Shown: positions 8,626-18,200, counted from the stretch's first letter. The stretch is 64,000 bases of DNA from CAYUPI01 sp964446585 (GCA_964446585.1 CAYUPI010000029.1:1-64000); one strand, 5' to 3'. Notes: a model not told the origin generated them from the sequence alone. Numbers and translations: made by a program.

Positions 8626-10029
8626 TTAAATCACGAAATCGTTATACTCCGGTTTCACGGTTTCGGCCGGGGGCAGGAGCATGCCGGCCGCGACAGTGGC
8701 GTTTGTGCCCGGCTCGATCAGGATGAACGATCCGGTCAGGCGGTTTGCGGCGTACCCATCAAAAATGAGGGGTCGCGCCGCGAGGAGTTTGACCTGGCCG
8801 ATCCCATTCATTGCCAACTCGGTGGGCTGTGGCTCGGACTCGAAAGTGTCAATACTAATGCGGCTTTCCAGTGCCTTCACCACTGCCTGAACGGTTTGGG
8901 TGGTATGCTTCAGAAGCAGCTTGCGCCCACTCTCCAGAGGCCGGGGATGCATCCAGCAAAGCCGCGCGGTTAACTCCGCGCTCATGCCAGGCAGCGTCTC
9001 GAGGTCGACAATCATATCCCCGCGGCTGACGTCAATATCATCCTGGAGCACGAGCGTGATCGATTGCGGGCAAAACGCTTCCGGGCGCGGCCCGTCGTAC
9101 GTCCAGATCTCCTTGACGGCGCTCCTCAGCCCGCTCGGCAGTACCATCACTTTTTGGCCCTGGCGCACGATGCCACCGGCGATTTGACCGCTAAACCCGC
9201 GAAAATCGTGCAGATGCGGATCGATCGGGTTTTGCGGACGGTTCACCCATTGCACGGGCAAGCGAAAGCCGTTCAGGTTCCAATCGCTGGCGATGTGAAC
9301 GCTCTCCAGCTGTCCGAGGAACGTCGGCCCCTGATACCACGGCATGCGCTTGGAGAGCTCAACCACGTTGTCACCGTGCAGCGCGCTTAAGGGAATGAAC
9401 TTGACGTCTTTGATGTCGAGCCGAGGCAGGAATTCCTCGAATTGCTCGCGAATTTCCAGGAAGCGATCTTCGCTCCAGCTCACCAGGTCCATTTTGTTGA
9501 CGGCGACCACCAGATGCGGGATGCGCAGCAGCGACGCCAAATACGTATGGCGCCGGCTCTGCTCAAGGACGCCCGCGCGCGCGTCAACAAGCACGACGGA
9601 AAGGTTCGCCGAGGACGCGCCTGTGACCATGTTGCGCGTGTATTGAACGTGGCCGGGCGTATCGGCGATGATGAATTTGCGGCGTGGCGTGGCAAAATAA
9701 CGGTAGGCGACGTCGATGGTGATGCCCTGCTCGCGTTCGGCGCGCAGACCATCGGTCAGGTTGGCCAGATTGATTTGGCCGTTGCCCGTGATATCCGCTG
9801 AGCGTTGCAGGGTCTCGAGTTGATCTTCCATCAAGCTCTTCGAGTCATACAACAAGCGGCCGATCAACGTGGACTTGCCATCGTCAACGGAACCGCAGGT
9901 GTTGAACCGGAGGATTTCGACCGGGTGCTGCGCAGCGTGGCCCAGGACATTAAAATCCTTCAGCGCCTCAAACCGCTCGGCCTCCGCCGCGGCTTGGTCG
10001 AGCGAGCCAATTTCAGCAGTCTCTTTCAC
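8626..10029 (-). CDS. cysN: Sulfate adenylyltransferase subunit 1 (GTPase)
   Basis: 467 residues. CysN is the GTPase that drives ATP sulfurylase, the activation of sulfate to adenosine 5'-phosphosulfate (APS) with CysD. The G motifs are intact: 'CGSVDDGKST' (G1, about residue 46), 'DTPGHVQYTRNMVTGAS' (G3, with the CysN-type HVQYTRNMVTGAS rather than an EF-Tu version), and 'NKMDL' (G4). EF-Tu-like beta-barrel domains follow ('GFSGQIAGGIVRQGQKV', 'DVSRGDMIVD'). It ends after the translation-factor domains, so there is no fused APS kinase (CysC) as in NodQ/CysNC. Start codon GTG at 10029. It is the last gene of the cys operon, 76 bp after cysD. Confidence 0.93.
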   Translation of the reverse strand: MKETAEIGSLDQAAAEAERFEALKDFNVLGHAAQHPVEILRFNTCGSVDDGKSTLIGRLLYDSKSLMEDQLETLQRSADITGNGQINLANLTDGLRAEREQGITIDVAYRYFATPRRKFIIADTPGHVQYTRNMVTGASSANLSVVLVDARAGVLEQSRRHTYLASLLRIPHLVVAVNKMDLVSWSEDRFLEIREQFEEFLPRLDIKDVKFIPLSALHGDNVVELSKRMPWYQGPTFLGQLESVHIASDWNLNGFRLPVQWVNRPQNPIDPHLHDFRGFSGQIAGGIVRQGQKVMVLPSGLRSAVKEIWTYDGPRPEAFCPQSITLVLQDDIDVSRGDMIVDLETLPGMSAELTARLCWMHPRPLESGRKLLLKHTTQTVQAVVKALESRISIDTFESEPQPTELAMNGIGQVKLLAARPLIFDGYAANRLTGSFILIEPGTNATVAAGMLLPPAETVKPEYNDFVI

Positions 10030-10105
10030 AATTCCACGATTCGACGATTCAACGGTTCAACAATTCAACGATTCCACCATTCCACCATTCCACCATTCCA
10101 CGTGT
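10030..10105 (-). repeat. Short direct-repeat tract between cysD and cysN
   Basis: On the plus strand the spacer is largely made of 8-10 bp iterations of ATTCCACC and GATTCAAC-like units (for example four successive 'attccacc/attccacg' copies at about 10070-10100). It is a low-complexity minisatellite-like tract filling nearly the whole 76 bp gap. Either replication slippage or a role in translation of cysN could explain it. Confidence 0.7.
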
Positions 10106-11008
10106 TCAAAAATACCCCTCTTTCTTCCGATCCTCCATCGCCGCCTCAGACGCTTTGTCGTCAGCGCGGGAGCCGCGCTCGGTTACACGGGCGGCGGCGA
10201 TCTCGGCGATGATGTCATCCACCGAATCCGCCGGCGACTCGACCATGCCCGTGCTGATGATGTCGCCGATGGTCCGGACCCGGACGACCAGTTCGCGCGT
10301 CTCTTCGCCCGGATTGCGATGCAGGAATTCGGTAACGGGCAACCATTGGCCCTGGCGGCGCAGAACCGTCCGCTTGTGACTGAAGTAAATCGTCGGCACT
10401 TCGAGCTTTTCGCGGTGGATGTATTGCCACACGTCCATCTCGGTCCAGTTGCTCAGGGGGAAAGCGCGCATGTGCTCGCCGGGGTTGACGCGGGCATTGT
10501 AGAGGTTCCAGATCTCCGGCCGCTGGTTCTTCGGGTCCCATTGGCCGAAGTGATCGCGGAAGCTGAAAAACCTTTCCTTCGCGCGCGACTTCTCCTCGTC
10601 GCGTCGCGCCCCGCCGATGCAGCAGTCGAACCTGAATTCCTCAATGGCCGCCAGCAAAGTCGGGATTTGCAGCCGGTTGCGGCTGACCTCGCCCGGCGTC
10701 GCAACTGCGATGCCATTGCGAATGGCGTCTTCTACTTTGCGGACGATCAACCTGGCGCCGAGCTCGCGCGCGCGACGGTCGCGGAAGCCGTTCAACTCCG
10801 GGAAATGATGCCCGGTGTCGATGTTCAAGAGAGGCATCGGAATCTCAGACGGCTGAAACGCCTTCTCCGCCAGGCGCAACAGGCAGATCGAGTCCTTGCC
10901 GCCGGAGAACAGCAGACAGGGCCGCTCGAACTCGGCCGCCACCTCGCGAAAAACATGGATCGCCTCGGTTTCGAGATACTGCAGATGATCGAGATGGTAG
11001 CTGATCAT
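10106..11008 (-). CDS. cysD: Sulfate adenylyltransferase subunit 2
   Basis: 300 residues, ATG start. CysD is the catalytic N-type ATP pyrophosphatase of ATP sulfurylase and works as a complex with CysN. The PP-loop 'LFSGGKDSICLLRLA' sits near residue 33, followed by 'LNIDTGHHFPELNGFRD', 'FDCCIGGARRDEEKSRAKER', 'NARVNPGEHMRAFPLSNWTEMDVWQYI' and 'ETRELVVRVRTIGDI', all in the order and spacing of CysD (about 300 residues). The C-terminus 'GYF' is typical. It lies between cysH (120 bp upstream) and cysN on the same strand. Confidence 0.94.
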   Translation of the reverse strand: MISYHLDHLQYLETEAIHVFREVAAEFERPCLLFSGGKDSICLLRLAEKAFQPSEIPMPLLNIDTGHHFPELNGFRDRRARELGARLIVRKVEDAIRNGIAVATPGEVSRNRLQIPTLLAAIEEFRFDCCIGGARRDEEKSRAKERFFSFRDHFGQWDPKNQRPEIWNLYNARVNPGEHMRAFPLSNWTEMDVWQYIHREKLEVPTIYFSHKRTVLRRQGQWLPVTEFLHRNPGEETRELVVRVRTIGDIISTGMVESPADSVDDIIAEIAAARVTERGSRADDKASEAAMEDRKKEGYF

Positions 11009-11128
11009 GGTTGATACTCCTGCACGGCTTGAATCGTTACCCGATCCTCTGACGCCTCCTGGTTTCGCTCGATGTCAGGCAATTAAGGTGACCTGCCAAT
11101 CTTCCTGGAAGTCCGCAAGCGACGCTCC

Positions 11129-11824
11129 TCACCGGCTGGCCGGTTCCACGGCCAGGGCGCTCGCGCCCCAGTTCGAATGCAGTCCGCACTCGCGCTTTTC
11201 ATCCGCCTTGGCCGGATCGAAATAGTCCCATTCGTTGGGCAGGTTGTATTGCTCCAGGTAAGCTTCCATCGCCGCGTCGGCGTAAAAAAAGACGGGGCTG
11301 ACCTTGAGCGCGCCGAAATTCGTGTCGTGCGTCAGGATGTCGAGGTTCGCTCGATTTGGGTTCTGCACTTTGCGCAGTGCGGTAATCCAAACCGTCGGCG
11401 CCAGCTCGCGCATTCCGCGTTGGAACGGTTCGAGCTTCATCAGCCTGCTGAACTCTTTCAGGGCCGGCTCATCGTCCGGCGTGGGCACCGGCCCGTGAAG
11501 GGTTTCATAGCGCGCGACGGTCATGCGTGGCGCATAGACTCGAAGATTCAACCTGAACAATTGCCGGAGCTGCTCGGCGTGTCGGTATGTCGCCGGCCGG
11601 TTGTAGCCGTGATCCACCCAGAGCACCGGAATATCCGGTTGCACTTGCGTGCAGAGGTGAAGCAGCACGGCTTCGTAAGGCCTGAAATTGGTCGAAAGAA
11701 CGGCCCGTCCCCCCGCGTGCGCGACCGCCCAACGGACGATTTCGGCCGGGCTTTGGCTTCGCAACTCGGAATTCCAGCGTCCGAGTTCTGCCGGACCAAA
11801 ACTAAGATTCTTGGGTTGTTCCAT
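11129..11824 (-). CDS. cysH: Phosphoadenosine-phosphosulfate reductase family protein
   Basis: 231 residues from the ATG at 11824, chosen because it follows the sulfite reductase stop by 14 bp; an earlier start would overlap that gene. It reduces activated sulfate to sulfite using thioredoxin. Visible: 'RAVLSTNFRPYEAVLLHL' (nucleotide-binding loop region), 'PVLWVDHGYNRPATYRHAE', 'TALRKVQNPNRANLDIL' and the catalytic C-terminal 'KRECGLHSN'. The paired Cys motifs that hold the 4Fe-4S cluster of APS reductases are absent, which points to the PAPS-using type. That would need an APS kinase, and none is in this operon. Confidence 0.88.
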   Translation of the reverse strand: MEQPKNLSFGPAELGRWNSELRSQSPAEIVRWAVAHAGGRAVLSTNFRPYEAVLLHLCTQVQPDIPVLWVDHGYNRPATYRHAEQLRQLFRLNLRVYAPRMTVARYETLHGPVPTPDDEPALKEFSRLMKLEPFQRGMRELAPTVWITALRKVQNPNRANLDILTHDTNFGALKVSPVFFYADAAMEAYLEQYNLPNEWDYFDPAKADEKRECGLHSNWGASALAVEPASR

Positions 11825-11838
11825 CTCTCTTTCCTCTG

Positions 11839-13533
11839 TTATCGCCCGTTGCCTTCGTGGAGGCTCGGCTGCTGCCAAATTACGCGCGCGCAGAAATCAC
11901 CAAAGCGCTCGTCCGGCTGGCGTTGTTGCAAATACCGGGCCAACACTGCGCGCAACTCCGTGAGCAACTCTTCGCCCTTGACCGTGTCCTTGTAGAGTTT
12001 GTTCAAACGCGTGCTCGCCTCGTTACCGCCCAGGTAAATCTGGTACCGGTTTGGCCCTTTGCCAACGAAAGCGATCTCGGCCATGTATGGCCGGGCGCAG
12101 CCGTTGGGGCAGCCGGTCATCCGCACAATCAGCTCCTCCTTTTCCAGCCCGAGCTCGGCCAGCAATCCTTCCACCTGAGTCAGGATCCCCGGCAGCACGC
12201 GCTCCGATTCCGCCAGCGCCAGCCCGCACGTCGGCAAGGCGGGACAGGCCATCGAAGCCAGACGCGTCCGGCTGAACGGATTAGCCGCCGAGACGCCATG
12301 CTCGCTCAATACCTGTTCGATTAGCGGCCGCTGCTCAGAGCGCAGATTCACCAGGAGCAGGTTCTGCGAAGCTGTCAGCCGCACCTCCGGCTGGAACTGT
12401 TCGATGACGCGCCGCAGCCCCGTCTTCAACCGATATGCGCCTTCGTCGCGAATTCGGCCATTCTCGACAAACAATCCGAGAAAGTAATTTCTATTGGTCT
12501 GCTGGTGCCAGCCCAACAGATCTCCTTGCTTCGTGAATTGGAATGGCCGCGCAGGTTCCAGTTTGATCCCCGCTCGCTCCTGCACTTCGATGCGGAACCA
12601 ATCGACACCTCGATCCTCAAGGACATACTTAAGTCGAGCGTGCTTGCGATTAGTGCGATCGCCAAAATCCCGATGGATCGTGATCACCGCCTTGGCCACC
12701 ACCTCAAGATGCTCCGGTCGCAGAAATCCAACGACGTCCGCCAGGCGCGGAAACGTCTGCGCATTGCCGTGCGACATCCCCATGCCGCCGCCTGCCAACA
12801 AATTGTATCCGGCCAATCGCCCCCCTTCCGCCATCACGACAAATCCGAGATCGTTCGTGAAGATGTCGATGTCGTTCAACGGCGGGATGGCAAACGCCGT
12901 CTTGAACTTTCGCGGCAGGTAGTGCCTGCCATAAAGCGGATCGCTGAATTGGGCATTGGCGTCGCTCCCAAGATCCACTTCGTGTCCATCCAGCCAGATC
13001 CCGTGGTAGGCAGGCGTTCGCGGCGAGAGCGCGTTCGAGAGCTCGCGCGCCTGTTCGAGGACTTCGTCCACCAGCGGACTGGTTGCGGGAGTCGGTGGCG
13101 CCATCACATTGCGTTCGACGTCCCCGCAGGCCGCGAGCGTCGTTACCAACGCCTCGTTCAGGCTCTTCATCGTCTGACGCAGGTTCGTTTTGACGATCCC
13201 GTGGAACTGAAAGTCCTGCCGCGTGGTAATTCGCAGAGTGTTATTCCCGTATTTGCTGGCCAATTCATCGCACACCAGATACTGCGCGCCAGTCAGCACT
13301 CCTCCGGGAAATTTCGTTCGCACCATCAGGATGAACTGCTTCCCTTCTTTGCGCCTGTCCCGATCGTCCTGCTGATAAATCCCGTGGAACTTCAGGAATT
13401 CATAGTCGTCGTGCGAAAAGCTCCCAGCCGCGGTGTCCGCGAGAGTTTCGCGAATTGTCCCGGCAAGAAGCGGGCGCGCTTCTTTCAGACCCTCGTTCCG
13501 AGTCAATTTGACCGGTGCTTCCGTCTCAATCAT
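11839..13533 (-). CDS. cysI: Assimilatory sulfite reductase hemoprotein (nitrite/sulfite reductase family)
   Basis: 564 residues from the ATG at 13533; the longer frame to 13791 would run through the terminator and was rejected. It makes sulfide from sulfite by a six-electron reduction at a coupled siroheme/4Fe-4S centre. The cluster-binding motifs are present: 'ACPALPTCGLA' (C-x5-C) and 'TGCPNGCARP' (C-x3-C) near residues 420-475. So are 'TTRQDFQFHG' and 'NAQTFPRLADVVGFL', typical of CysI. No flavoprotein subunit gene (cysJ) is nearby, so ferredoxin may be the donor. First gene of the operon sulfite reductase-cysH-cysD-cysN. Confidence 0.92.
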   Translation of the reverse strand: MIETEAPVKLTRNEGLKEARPLLAGTIRETLADTAAGSFSHDDYEFLKFHGIYQQDDRDRRKEGKQFILMVRTKFPGGVLTGAQYLVCDELASKYGNNTLRITTRQDFQFHGIVKTNLRQTMKSLNEALVTTLAACGDVERNVMAPPTPATSPLVDEVLEQARELSNALSPRTPAYHGIWLDGHEVDLGSDANAQFSDPLYGRHYLPRKFKTAFAIPPLNDIDIFTNDLGFVVMAEGGRLAGYNLLAGGGMGMSHGNAQTFPRLADVVGFLRPEHLEVVAKAVITIHRDFGDRTNRKHARLKYVLEDRGVDWFRIEVQERAGIKLEPARPFQFTKQGDLLGWHQQTNRNYFLGLFVENGRIRDEGAYRLKTGLRRVIEQFQPEVRLTASQNLLLVNLRSEQRPLIEQVLSEHGVSAANPFSRTRLASMACPALPTCGLALAESERVLPGILTQVEGLLAELGLEKEELIVRMTGCPNGCARPYMAEIAFVGKGPNRYQIYLGGNEASTRLNKLYKDTVKGEELLTELRAVLARYLQQRQPDERFGDFCARVIWQQPSLHEGNGR

Positions 13534-13746
13534 AAGTAAAATGCCAATCTTATGTATGATTCTCGCCGCGAATCGTCCTTTTGTCAATAGCTTTCGCCGT
13601 GGAAGGTGGAAGGAATCGAGGTGGTGACGGCCTGGCCCCCGAATTTTGACCGCTAGGGCGACCGTTAAGAGGCGACGGAGCCGTCCCAAGTATATATGTG
13701 CGCGTTCTTCGAATCCTGTGGTGCTAAGAAAAGTGGGCTTCCCGCA

Positions 13747-13785
13747 CAAAAAAAAGAAAGACCGGGTTTTTAAGCCCGGTCTTTC
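13747..13785 (-). terminator. Strong intrinsic terminator (minus strand)
   Basis: A perfect 11 bp stem (GAAAGACCGGG pairing with CCCGGTCTTTC, arms 13756-13766 and 13775-13785, loop of 8) is followed on the minus strand by a single C and eight T at 13755-13748. It points away from the region above 13790, where no protein gene exists, so it most likely ends a noncoding transcript. Confidence 0.85.
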
Positions 13786-13789
13786 CCAC

Positions 13790-14056
13790 ACATTCTACGA
13801 TGAGAACTAAAATCTTCAGTAGCCCCGCCAAGGACCACCGTCAACACGCGTTCAACATACCAGTCGGCTGGATTACGGCCAGTCACCAGTACTGGGGACA
13901 GGTCTCCAGGTAGTGTCCTAATCTGGACTCGGAATCTGGCCCCAGGGTAGTTGTGGGGGCCTTCCCTCGCCCGCTGCTGGGATTCCGTATCCCGAAGAGT
14001 ACACTGGGTTTCGCTGGTCGTCGGAGAGGACGGCAATAGGCGGAACCGGGTCGTTT
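13790..14056 (-). ncRNA. Candidate structured RNA with 6S-like fold
   Basis: No protein-like frame is seen here, yet the minus strand ends in a strong terminator. A plausible fold exists. The closing stem pairs 14043-14039 (CCGCC) with 13829-13825 and 14034-14029 (GCCGTC) with 13842-13837. Next comes a large internal loop of about 21 and 43 nt. The apical stem pairs 14007-13998 with 13893-13886 (CCA..GTACT with AGTACTGG), and internal pairs CGGAATC/GATTCCG and GGCCCC/GGGGCC lie above it. A closing stem, a big bubble and an apical hairpin is the 6S (ssrS) layout. I matched architecture only, not a primary-sequence consensus; other small RNAs are possible. Confidence 0.4.
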
Positions 14057-14191
14057 CCTAACAGAAATCCCACCCTTCTCCCACCGCCTGGATGCTAGGC
14101 CTCGTGCACTGATGTTGCTCATCGCTCTGTAGACAACCGGCAGGAACGGACTTGCAAACCACGGCTGGCCGGGCAGAGTCGGGAGACGATT

Positions 14192-14425
14192 ATGGCGCTG
14201 ATAAAACTGAACCGGATCAACAAAGGCGGCGAAATCCTGATCCACAGCGAACACATCCTGTTCATCGAAGTGGAGTCCAAAACTACGACCATCCACATGA
14301 CCGATGGCCTGCTGTTCTCGGTCATCGAACCGCTGGACGCCATCGCTGAGCAGGTCGAGACGATGGAGACGGCCCGGATCAAGAACGCGATTCAGCAGAG
14401 CGGGTTGGGCGGCGCGCCGACTTAA
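14192..14425 (+). CDS. FlbD-like small protein
   Basis: 77 residues, ATG start. 'MALIKLNRINKGGEILIHSE', 'ILFIEVESKTTTIHMTDG' and 'FSVIEPLDAIAEQVE' follow the layout of FlbD-type small proteins (MIKLTRLNG-x-E-x-x-LN...I-x-x-IE-x-x-PDT-x-I-x-L-x-x-G-x-x-Y-x-V-x-E-x-x-x-x-V). FlbD is usually found in flagellar gene clusters, but no other flagellar gene is present, so a flagellar role is doubtful. Its last 47 bp overlap the 3' end of the convergent BtpA-family gene. Confidence 0.65.
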   Translation: MALIKLNRINKGGEILIHSEHILFIEVESKTTTIHMTDGLLFSVIEPLDAIAEQVETMETARIKNAIQQSGLGGAPT

Positions 14426-15215
14426 AAGCGCGCATGAACTCCTCCAGGCGCTTGCGCTGAAGCCGCCCGAGAAACTGGCCGCCTTCGCGAAAAGTCGAGC
14501 CGACAATGAAACCGTCCGCCAGCGGAAGATAGGCCTTGATATTGGCCGGTGTCAGGCCCGAACCGATCAGGACCGGCACGCAGGCGCTTTTTTTGACCCG
14601 TCGTAGTTCGGCTTTGTCCGGCGGCTCGGTCGTCCGCGCGCCGGTGACGATCACGCCGTCCGCCAGAAAGAACTCCGCTTGTTTAACTTCGTCGATGATA
14701 TTCAGGTCGCCAGTCAGCGCGTGCGAGCAGTGTTTCTTCTTCACATCGGCGAAGATCTTGATGTGCTCGCAGCCGAGCGCCTTCCGTTTCCGGAGCAACT
14801 GGCCGGCGCAGCCCTCGATTAACCCCGCGCCACCGACGTGCGCGAACACGTAACTTTCGACGCGCAAGAAATCAAGGTCGCACGCGCGGGCGATCTCGAG
14901 CGCAGTCTCGTTGGCGGCTTCGAGCACTTGGATGCCGACTGGGCCGGGAAAACGGCGGCGGACTTCGCGCGCAATTCGTTTCATCAGCTCGACCGCGGCC
15001 GGATGGAGCGGCGGCTTGATGTAGGGCAGGTCGTGGCTGTTCTCCAGCACGATGGCGTCCACACCGGCTTCCGAGAACTGGGCGAGGTCGGATAGAGCCT
15101 GATCAAGGATTGCCTCGTCATCACCCGAGTAACGCGGCGCACCGGGCAGAGGCAAAACGGCGATCATCGCCGCCAGAAATTTATCGGGAAGCGGTCGCAT
15201 GAGTGCCGTCCTCAT
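14379..15215 (-). CDS. BtpA/SgcQ family protein
   Basis: 278 residues, TIM-barrel type. Family landmarks are 'VLPLPGAPRYSGDDEAIL', 'SEAGVDAIVLENSHDLPY' (usually GVDGVxVENFGDxP), 'GIQVLEAANETALEIA', 'FLRVESYVFAHV', 'IKIFADVKKKHCSHAL', 'ADGVIVTGARTTEPPD' and 'VLIGSGLTPANI...ADGFIVGSTFREGG'. BtpA itself affects photosystem I stability in cyanobacteria, but the family is widespread in non-phototrophs and its reaction is unknown; SgcQ homologues lie in sugar-metabolism clusters. The ATG overlaps the stop codon of the upstream tricorn-like gene (TAATG), implying translational coupling. Confidence 0.85.
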   Translation of the reverse strand: MRTALMRPLPDKFLAAMIAVLPLPGAPRYSGDDEAILDQALSDLAQFSEAGVDAIVLENSHDLPYIKPPLHPAAVELMKRIAREVRRRFPGPVGIQVLEAANETALEIARACDLDFLRVESYVFAHVGGAGLIEGCAGQLLRKRKALGCEHIKIFADVKKKHCSHALTGDLNIIDEVKQAEFFLADGVIVTGARTTEPPDKAELRRVKKSACVPVLIGSGLTPANIKAYLPLADGFIVGSTFREGGQFLGRLQRKRLEEFMRAFKSARRPTRSAESRS

Positions 15216-18200
15216 TACCTTAGCGCCTTGTTCGGATGCGGGGGCGGGGGTGGGACGGTGACGGGGTGCAGCCGAATCTCCTGCTGCAACTGCTCGAGGG
15301 CGCGTTTGAGCTGCGCGTCTTCGCCCAGGTAGGCGGCATGCGGCGGATTGTCCACCACGATGTCCGGATCGACGCCATGACCTTCAATCAGCCATTTGCC
15401 TTCAGGCCCGTACACGCCATATTCGGCAGCTGACGCGATGCCTTTATCAACGAGCCAATTATCGAAGGAGAGCCAGATTTCGCCGCCCCAGGTGCGGGTG
15501 CCGATCACCTTGCCCAGGCCGAGTCGCTTGAAGCCTTCGGTGAAGGCCTCGCCATCCGAGCCGGTGCGTTCGTCGCACAGAACGACGGCATGACCGCGAA
15601 AGGCGTATTGCATGTTCCAGTAGGGAGCGCCGACGCGGCCCTGCCAGAAGAACCAGGCCTTGCGCATCAGCTTTTCCAGAATCCAACTGTCGATATTGCC
15701 GCCGCCGTTGTGCCGGACATCGACGATCAAGCCCTCGCGTTGGAACACGGGATAGAAATCGCGCGCCCACTGGGCGATGTCGCGCGGCCCCATCGCGCGC
15801 AGGTGCACGTAGCCGATGCGGCCTTTTCCCAATTCCTCAACTTGCAGGCGCCGGGTGTAGTCCCATTCGTCGTAGCGCAGATCCGCTTCCTGTTCGATCG
15901 TGATGGGAACCACGACCACCTCGCGGGCGGTTGCGGCGGCCGGGGTTTTGACGCGCAAGAGGACTTGGCGGTTGGCCTGGTTCCGCAGCAAGTCGCCGAT
16001 GCCTGGCAATGTTGAAAGCGATACGCCATTGATCATTTCCAGGATATCGCCCTCGTGAATGTTGATGCCCGGCCGAGCCAGCGGCGAGCTGCGCTGCGGG
16101 TAATCCGAATCGGATTGGTAAATATGGGCGACGCGGTATCCGCCCCCGGCGGCGTCGCGCTCCAGGCGCGCGCCCAGGGCGCCGAGCTTGATTTTGTCCG
16201 GGCTTTCGCGTTGATCGCCGCCAACGACGAAAATGTGCAGCGCAGAAAGCTCGCCCACCATCTCAGCGATCAGGTCACTCAGTTCCTCCCGGTCCGTGAC
16301 GCGGTCCACGAGCGGCAAATTCTTCTTCAGCACCGCCGGCCAGTCCACGCCGTGGAGGTTGCGGTCGTAAAAGAAATCGCGCTCGAGACGCCACGCTTCG
16401 GTGAACATCTGGCGCCATTCCTGGCGCGGGTTGAGCGAGAAGGTCCAGTCGTTCAATGGCACGCTTTTCTCCAGTTTCGACGGCGCCGTCGCGTCCACCT
16501 CCACTATGTAGAAGTTGTCGTCCTTGCGGATGAGGATTTTCTTTCGGTCGGTGGAAAGTTCGAAACTCTTGATCGACTCGGCCAAGGTCTTGAGTTTCGG
16601 CTCCTGATTGGTGATGTCCAGGGTCCGGAGCGCAACGTTCGTGCTGCCCTCCAGACCCGTTCCGCTCGATAGCAGGAAGAGCCGCTTGGCGGTCATCTCG
16701 AGGATTCTATAGTTACCTGGCGGCACCGGAACGCGCTCGACGCGCGATTCGATTCCCGGCAAATCAATCGTAACGGCCGGCACGGCGTTGGTATCGGATT
16801 CCTTTTCCTTGCTGTCTTTTTTCTTTTCCTTTTCGACAGGATGCAGTTCATCCGGCGGCTGGAAAGGAGAGCGTTGGTCCTTGACGAGTGACACGTGGTA
16901 GATCTCCACCGGCAAGTCGAAGAACGGTTCAGGCTCGCGCAAACCCCAGGGGGATGGAACGGCGGATTCTAGGTGACGCTCGGAGAGGAAATAGAGCCAC
17001 TTGCCGTCGGGGCTCCACGCCGGGCTGGAGCTGCTGACGCGGTCGCTAGTCAGGGGGGTCGCGCTGCCGGACTTGAGATTGTAAAACCAAATCTGCGGAT
17101 AAGTGTTATCGGCCACGCGCACATAGGCCAGCCATTGGCTGTCGGGAGACCAGGCGAAATCGGAGAACTCAGCGCTTTGGGACGTGGCAATGCGCTGCGC
17201 CTTCTTTTCGTCGAGGTTGAAAACCCAGAGATGCCAATCCTTGTCGCCGAACGCTACCCACTTGCCATCCGGTGAGGGCACGCCTTCGAAACGGAAGACT
17301 TTGCCGTCGCTGGTCAGTTGCTCGGGTTTGCCCACGCCGTTGGCGGGCAGTCGGTAAAATTCCAGTTCGCCCGTGGCGTCGGAGAGAGCAAGCAGCGATT
17401 TGCCATCGGGCAAAAAGCGCGCCTCGCGGTATCGAATGCCGGCGTCGTGCGTGGCCTCGACGAGACGGCCCTGATCGGCAGGCGCGACGAAGGCCTGGCC
17501 GCGCGCCGTTAACACCAGCCGGTCACCGTCTGGCGACAAATGAGCGGCGGTCAAGAACTGCACCGGTTTCTTGACCCATTTTTCGCGTTCCTGATCGAAA
17601 TCGGAAGTCAGTGTGATTGGGATCAGTCGGTCTGACTTCCGGGCAATGTCGAACAGGTGCAGGTCCGCGCCGAGTTGATAGATGATGCGACCATCGTCGA
17701 GCGCGGGCGATTTCACATCCCACCCCTTGTGTTTGGTGAGTTGTTGCAAGTCTCCACCTTTGGGATTCATCGACCAGAGGTTCATTGTGCCATCACGATC
17801 GGTGACGAAATAAACGCGGCCTTGCCACCACATCGGCGCCTTGCTGGTGCCGGCAAAATCCTCGGTCAGCGGCGCGGCCTCGGGCTCGCCAAGAGTGTAC
17901 TTCCACAAATGCTGAATGGTGCCGCCTTGATATCGTTTAGTGCTGCTGCCCTGAAACGGGAGCCGCGTGAAATACAGAGTCTTGCCTGCGGGGTCGAACA
18001 CGCCGTCGCGCGCCTGGCTCAACGGGAGCAGCGTCTGCTCGCCGGATTTCAAGTCGATGGTGGCCAGTTGCCAATTCGGCAGCGTCGAGAACTGCATGGT
18101 CGAATAGAGCAGCTTGCCATCCGGCGACCAGCCGACGACCGAGGCCGCACGGCCCTCGAAGGTCCGCCGCGTCGGCAAGCCACCCTCCACCGGCATGGTA

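Noticed and set aside
9869..11014. Plus-strand frame of 381 codons opposite cysD
   Set aside because: It is an antisense shadow of cysD and the repeat tract, lacking any recognisable domain.
13534..13791. N-terminal extension of the sulfite reductase
   Set aside because: The extra frame runs through a strong terminator hairpin and has no similarity to the family; the ATG at 13533 fits the usual length.
13801..14110. tmRNA or RNase P RNA in the gene-free region
   Set aside because: I found neither the tRNA-like ends and tag codons of tmRNA nor the conserved P4 segments of RNase P RNA; only the 6S-like architecture remained plausible.
13883..14506. Minus-strand open frame of 207 codons opposite the FlbD-like gene
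   Set aside because: Its composition is not protein-like and it covers the structured-RNA candidate; the plus-strand FlbD-like frame has family similarity.
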